This document shows positions 12,500-15,370 of a DNA stretch of 15,370 nt, piece by piece. The notes beneath the pieces were generated by a model that saw only the letters and a list, made by a program, of their open reading frames with translations, was not told where the DNA came from and did no database searches. The DNA lies in NCBI GenBank assembly GCA_045806105.1, contig JBJMJY010000073.1, positions 1 to 15,370 of the forward strand, given 5' to 3'. Numbering within the stretch: position 1 is the first letter of the stretch; every line of letters begins with the position of its first letter. Both the position numbers and the translations under genes were made by a program. This stretch comes from AC-32 sp045806105. Its GTDB lineage: Bacteria > Actinomycetota > Thermoleophilia > Gaiellales > Gaiellaceae.

Positions 12500-13818
12500 T
12501 GCTGCACGCCGAAGATCTCCGGCGCGCGCGTGAACGGATAGGTCGCCCAGTAGAGCCGCACCACCTCGCCGTGCTCGTCGCGCACGACGCGGAGCACCTC
12601 GCCGCGCTCGCGACCTGAGACGACGCGGAAGCGGTCCTCGCCCTCCTCCTCGAACACGGACGGCTCGCGCTCTGCGGGCGCGGTCGCGAGCCGCGCCTCG
12701 AGCTTGCCGTCGCGCCAGCTGAAGATCGTCTCGTCGCCTTCCGACCACCAGCGGCCGAGCAGCGGCAGCATCTCCGGGGGCGGCGCCTCCGCCGGCACCC
12801 ACGGCTCGCGCTCGGGCGCGAGCTCTTCCAGCGCCGCCTCGGCGAGGTCGAGCCCGGTCGCGCTCAGCTTCGGCCAGCGGCCCGCGTTCGTCAGCAACAC
12901 CGCGCCGATCCGGTCGCGGCGCGAGTAGAGCAGGATCGAGAGGAACCCCGGGAAGCCGCCTGTGTGGCCCCCGAAGATGCGCTCGCCGCGCCGCCAGAGC
13001 TCGATCCCGAGCCCCCAGCCGAGCGTCCAGTCGGGCTCGGCCATGATCTGCAGGTCGTGCATCTGCGCCACGCTCGCGGCCGCGAGCACGGCCTCGTCCG
13101 GATCCGCGAGGAACGAGCCCCAGCGCGCGAGGTCGCCGACGGTGCTGTAGAGGCCGGACTCGCCGCCCTTGCCCCCGAGCTCGAGCACGGGCTCGCGCTG
13201 CACGGCGTCCGAGTACGGCTCCACGAAGTACGGCAGTGCCGCGTTCTCGCCCGGCCCCCACGTCGTCTGTTCGAGGCCGAGCGGCTCGAGCAGGCGTGCT
13301 CGCACGTAGTCGTGGTACGGCATTCCGGAGACGCGGGAGACGACGTGACCGAGCAGCGCGTAGGCGAGGTTCGAGTAGTGCCACGCCGTCGAGGGCGGCA
13401 GCACCTGCTCCGCCTCTTCGAGGCCGGCCAGCAGCTCCTCCTCGTCCGGGAAGCGGAGCGTCTCCCAGATCTCGCCCGGCGGCTCGCGCTGCAGGCCCGA
13501 GGCATGCGAGAGCAGCCGGCGCAGCGTCGGCGCGCCGTGCGCGGCCTCCGGGAGGTGGCGCGAGAGCGGGTCCTCGAGGTCGAGCTTCCCCGCGTCCCGC
13601 AGCTGCAGCAGGGAAGCAGCGGTGAACGTCTTCGTGATCGACGCGACCGCGTACTGCGCGTCCGTCGTCGCCTCGATCCGCTGCTCGACGTTCGCGAGCC
13701 CGACCGCCTCGTCCCACACGAGCTGGCCGCCACGAAAGACCGCCGCCGAGACGCTCGGCAGCCGCCCCTCCGACTGCGCCTCGAGCACGAGGCGCCGGAA
13801 TCGCTCAGGCGCGGGCAA
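12496..13818 (-). CDS. Serine hydrolase of the class C beta-lactamase fold
   Basis: This 440-residue beta-lactamase-fold hydrolase has the SxxK motif at S60-K63 (ASITKTF), the YxN motif at Y148-N150 (HYSNLAYALLG) and HTGG at 285-288 in place of KTG. The domain fills about residues 8-320. A separate C-terminal region (about 345-440), rich in Glu/Arg, resembles the lipocalin-like tail found after many such esterases and D-aminopeptidases. No signal peptide is seen, so a cytoplasmic esterase or peptidase is more likely than a drug-resistance lactamase. The TTG start at 13818 overlaps the ltaE stop by 14 bp with a GGAG just upstream, suggesting translational coupling. Confidence 0.88.
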   Translation of the reverse strand: MPAPERFRRLVLEAQSEGRLPSVSAAVFRGGQLVWDEAVGLANVEQRIEATTDAQYAVASITKTFTAASLLQLRDAGKLDLEDPLSRHLPEAAHGAPTLRRLLSHASGLQREPPGEIWETLRFPDEEELLAGLEEAEQVLPPSTAWHYSNLAYALLGHVVSRVSGMPYHDYVRARLLEPLGLEQTTWGPGENAALPYFVEPYSDAVQREPVLELGGKGGESGLYSTVGDLARWGSFLADPDEAVLAAASVAQMHDLQIMAEPDWTLGWGLGIELWRRGERIFGGHTGGFPGFLSILLYSRRDRIGAVLLTNAGRWPKLSATGLDLAEAALEELAPEREPWVPAEAPPPEMLPLLGRWWSEGDETIFSWRDGKLEARLATAPAEREPSVFEEEGEDRFRVVSGRERGEVLRVVRDEHGEVVRLYWATYPFTRAPEIFGVQH

Positions 13819-14848
13819 GGGCTCCGAGGGCCCGCGGGATCAGCTCGATCGCGCGATCGATGTCGTCGTCGTCGACGTCGAGGTGCGTCACTGCCCGCAG
13901 CCTCGTCGGGTGGACGGTCATCGAGAGGCCGACGCCCTGCTGGGCCAGCCGCTCGAGCGCCTCCACGGGGCCGAGGCCGAGCGGCGCGACGTCGACCTGG
14001 ACGAAGTTCGTCTCGACCTGCTCGAGCTGCACCGGGACGCCGGCGTCGTAGAGCCCTTCGCCGAGACGCCTCGCCCGCGCGTGGTCCTCGGCGAGCCGGT
14101 CGACGTTGTGCTCGAGTGCGTAGACGCCCGCGGCCGCAACGATGCCGGCCTGTCTCATCGCCCCGCCGAAGAGGTGTTTCAGTCGCCGCGCCTTGACCAT
14201 CAGCTGCGGCGAGCCGGCGACGAGCGCGCCGAGCGGGCAGCCGAGCCCCTTGGAGAGGCAGAGCGTGACCGTGTCGAAGCGCGCACCGATCTCGGCTGCC
14301 GGGATGCCGAGCGCGATCGCCGCATTGAGCACGCGCGCTCCGTCGAGGTGGAGCCGCAGCTCGAGCTCCCGCGCCGTCCGGACCACCGCCTCGAGCTCGT
14401 CGAGCTGCCACACCCGCCCGCCCGAGGCGTTGTGGGTGTTCTCGACCGAGACGATCCGCGTCGTCGGGGTGTGCGTGTTGTCGCCCGCACGGAACTTCTC
14501 GCGGACCTGCTCCGGGGTGAAGCGGCCGTTCGGACAGCGAATCGGGCGCGTCATCAGACCTGCGTGCACCGCCGGGCCGCCGAGCTCCGAGACGAAGATG
14601 TGGGAGTTCTCCTCGGCGACGACCTCGTCGCCTGGCTCGCCGAGCACGCGGAGTGCGATCTCGTTGGCCATCGTGGCCGTCGGGACGAAGACGGCCTCCT
14701 CCTGCCCGAGGAGCTCGGCCCCCCGGCGCTCGAGTTCGTTCACGGTGGGGTCCTCGCGCCGCTGCTCGTCACCGACCTCGGCCTCGGCGATCGCCGTGCG
14801 CATCTCGCGCGAGGGCTTGGTCTTGGTGTCGGAGCGCAGGTCGATCAT
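13805..14848 (-). CDS. ltaE: L-threonine aldolase, low specificity
   Basis: This PLP enzyme cleaves L-threonine or allo-threonine to glycine and acetaldehyde. At 347 residues it has normal length. The N-terminus MIDLRSDTKTKPSREMR is typical, followed by EDPTVNELE (32-40). The ring-stacking His is H83 in NSHIF, HLDGAR lies at 167-172, and the PLP lysine is K200 in CLSKGLGCPLG. The ATG overlaps the gcvPB stop (TGATG, one shared base), and the gene ends inside the start region of the hydrolase gene, so all three form one operon. The product glycine is the substrate of the upstream gcvPB complex, so the operon links threonine breakdown to one-carbon units. Confidence 0.95.
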   Translation of the reverse strand: MIDLRSDTKTKPSREMRTAIAEAEVGDEQRREDPTVNELERRGAELLGQEEAVFVPTATMANEIALRVLGEPGDEVVAEENSHIFVSELGGPAVHAGLMTRPIRCPNGRFTPEQVREKFRAGDNTHTPTTRIVSVENTHNASGGRVWQLDELEAVVRTARELELRLHLDGARVLNAAIALGIPAAEIGARFDTVTLCLSKGLGCPLGALVAGSPQLMVKARRLKHLFGGAMRQAGIVAAAGVYALEHNVDRLAEDHARARRLGEGLYDAGVPVQLEQVETNFVQVDVAPLGLGPVEALERLAQQGVGLSMTVHPTRLRAVTHLDVDDDDIDRAIELIPRALGALARA

Positions 14849-15370
14849 CAGGCGCCCTTCGGTGCCTCCACGGCGGCAGCCTGGGGCTCGCTTGCCGCCT
14901 CTGCCTCGGCCGAGAGATCGGGGTGCTCGTCGAAGAGGTAGCGGACGACGACCTTCTTCACCGCCTTGACCTCGTCGAGGCGCCCTACCGCGCGCCCGTG
15001 CGGTGCGCTCTTCAGGAGCTCCGGCTCCTCGGCCGCCTCGCGCGCGATCGCGAGCATCGCGTCCGCGAACGCGTCGAGCGTCTCCTTCGCCTCCGTCTCG
15101 GTCGGCTCGATCATCAGCGCCTCGGGCACGACGAGCGGGAAGTAGATCGTCGGCGGATGGAAGCCGTAGTCCATCAGCCGCTTCGCGACGTCCAGCGCGC
15201 TGGCCCCGTGCTCCTGCTTGAGGCCGCGCGCGGAGAGGACGTACTCGTGCATGCACAGGCGGTCGAAGGGCTGGTCGTACGCGTCCTTGAGGCGGGCGAG
15301 CAAATAGTTCGCGTTCAGTACCGCGGCCTCCGACATCTGCAGCAGCTGCGGCCCGTACGCGCGGATGACC
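14848..15370 (-). CDS. gcvPB: Glycine dehydrogenase (decarboxylating) subunit 2, C-terminal part
   Basis: The frame is open to the window edge, so the gene continues beyond it and only the last ~173 residues are visible. The segment EAAVLNANYLLARLKDAYD, then LSARGLKQEHGASALDVAKRL, DYGFHPPTIYFPLVVPEALMIEPTE and ETLDAFADAM matches the C-terminal domain of glycine decarboxylase P-protein. Complete P-protein or its PB subunit decarboxylates glycine with PLP and hands the aminomethyl group to H-protein. The piece cannot by itself separate the split gcvPB form from the fused gcvP; the split form is usual in this type of organism. The tail is Ala/Glu rich. The stop overlaps the ltaE start by one base. 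Confidence 0.9.
   Translation of the reverse strand, partial: VIRAYGPQLLQMSEAAVLNANYLLARLKDAYDQPFDRLCMHEYVLSARGLKQEHGASALDVAKRLMDYGFHPPTIYFPLVVPEALMIEPTETEAKETLDAFADAMLAIAREAAEEPELLKSAPHGRAVGRLDEVKAVKKVVVRYLFDEHPDLSAEAEAASEPQAAAVEAPKGA

Noticed and set aside
12308..13717. Long minus ORF (469 residues) overlapping the hydrolase
   Set aside because: Arg/Ala-rich out-of-frame shadow; the SxxK, YxN and HTGG motifs are in the other frame.
1..15370. CRISPR array, rRNA or insertion sequence
   Set aside because: No regularly spaced repeats, rRNA segments or transposase motifs were seen anywhere in the window.

Overview
The window looks like chromosomal DNA of a high-GC actinobacterium. The GC-rich third positions, GTG/TTG starts, TANNNT-type -10 boxes placed 6-9 nt before start codons, DUF4389 proteins and the protein sequence style would fit class Thermoleophilia (Gaiellales/Solirubrobacterales-like). 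The taxon is inference from style, not from a marker gene.

Layout. Positions 1-135 show no gene. A tRNA-Gln(CTG) with its own terminator lies on the minus strand (136-242), a small hydrophilic ORF on the minus strand (266-499), then tRNA-Glu(CTC) on plus (540-612). Positions 613-1987 carry no intact gene and look like decayed coding DNA. The region 613-3293 is bracketed by a 13-bp exact direct repeat: the 3' end of tRNA-Glu (600-612) recurs at 3281-3293. The inner tRNA flank carries an open frame with a tail like some tyrosine integrases and a pair of 11-bp direct repeats. I read it tentatively as the scar of an integrative element, still holding a small two-helix membrane protein (1988-2287) and a duplicated DUF4389 membrane protein (2467-3195).

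Positions 3318-4879 (plus) hold a frameshifted VOC/glyoxalase gene, a tiny membrane protein and a membrane GGDEF protein with a degenerate active site. Positions 4876-8177 (minus) hold an M3-type metallopeptidase, a receiver-only response regulator and a short variant of glutamyl-tRNA synthetase. Positions 8327-10276 (plus) hold an AlkZ/YcaQ-type (HTH_42) DNA glycosylase followed 9 nt later by endonuclease IV (nfo), apparently a two-step base-excision-repair operon. Positions 10206-11404 (minus) hold a nine-cysteine protein of unknown function and a HAD hydrolase, divergent from a Ca2+/H+ antiporter (11425-12483, plus) across only 20 bp containing two overlapping opposed -10 boxes. Positions 12496-15370 (minus) form an overlapping operon: glycine decarboxylase subunit 2 (gcvPB, cut by the window end), threonine aldolase (ltaE) and a serine beta-lactamase-fold hydrolase.

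Functional links: gcvPB and ltaE both act on glycine; the glycosylase and nfo are consecutive steps of base excision repair; tRNA-Gln, tRNA-Glu and gltX lie within 8 kb, and all three would be used by a non-discriminating GluRS route (inference). The most noteworthy signals are the att-like repeat with decayed interior, the glycosylase-nfo pair, and a recurrent leaderless-promoter pattern in front of five genes.
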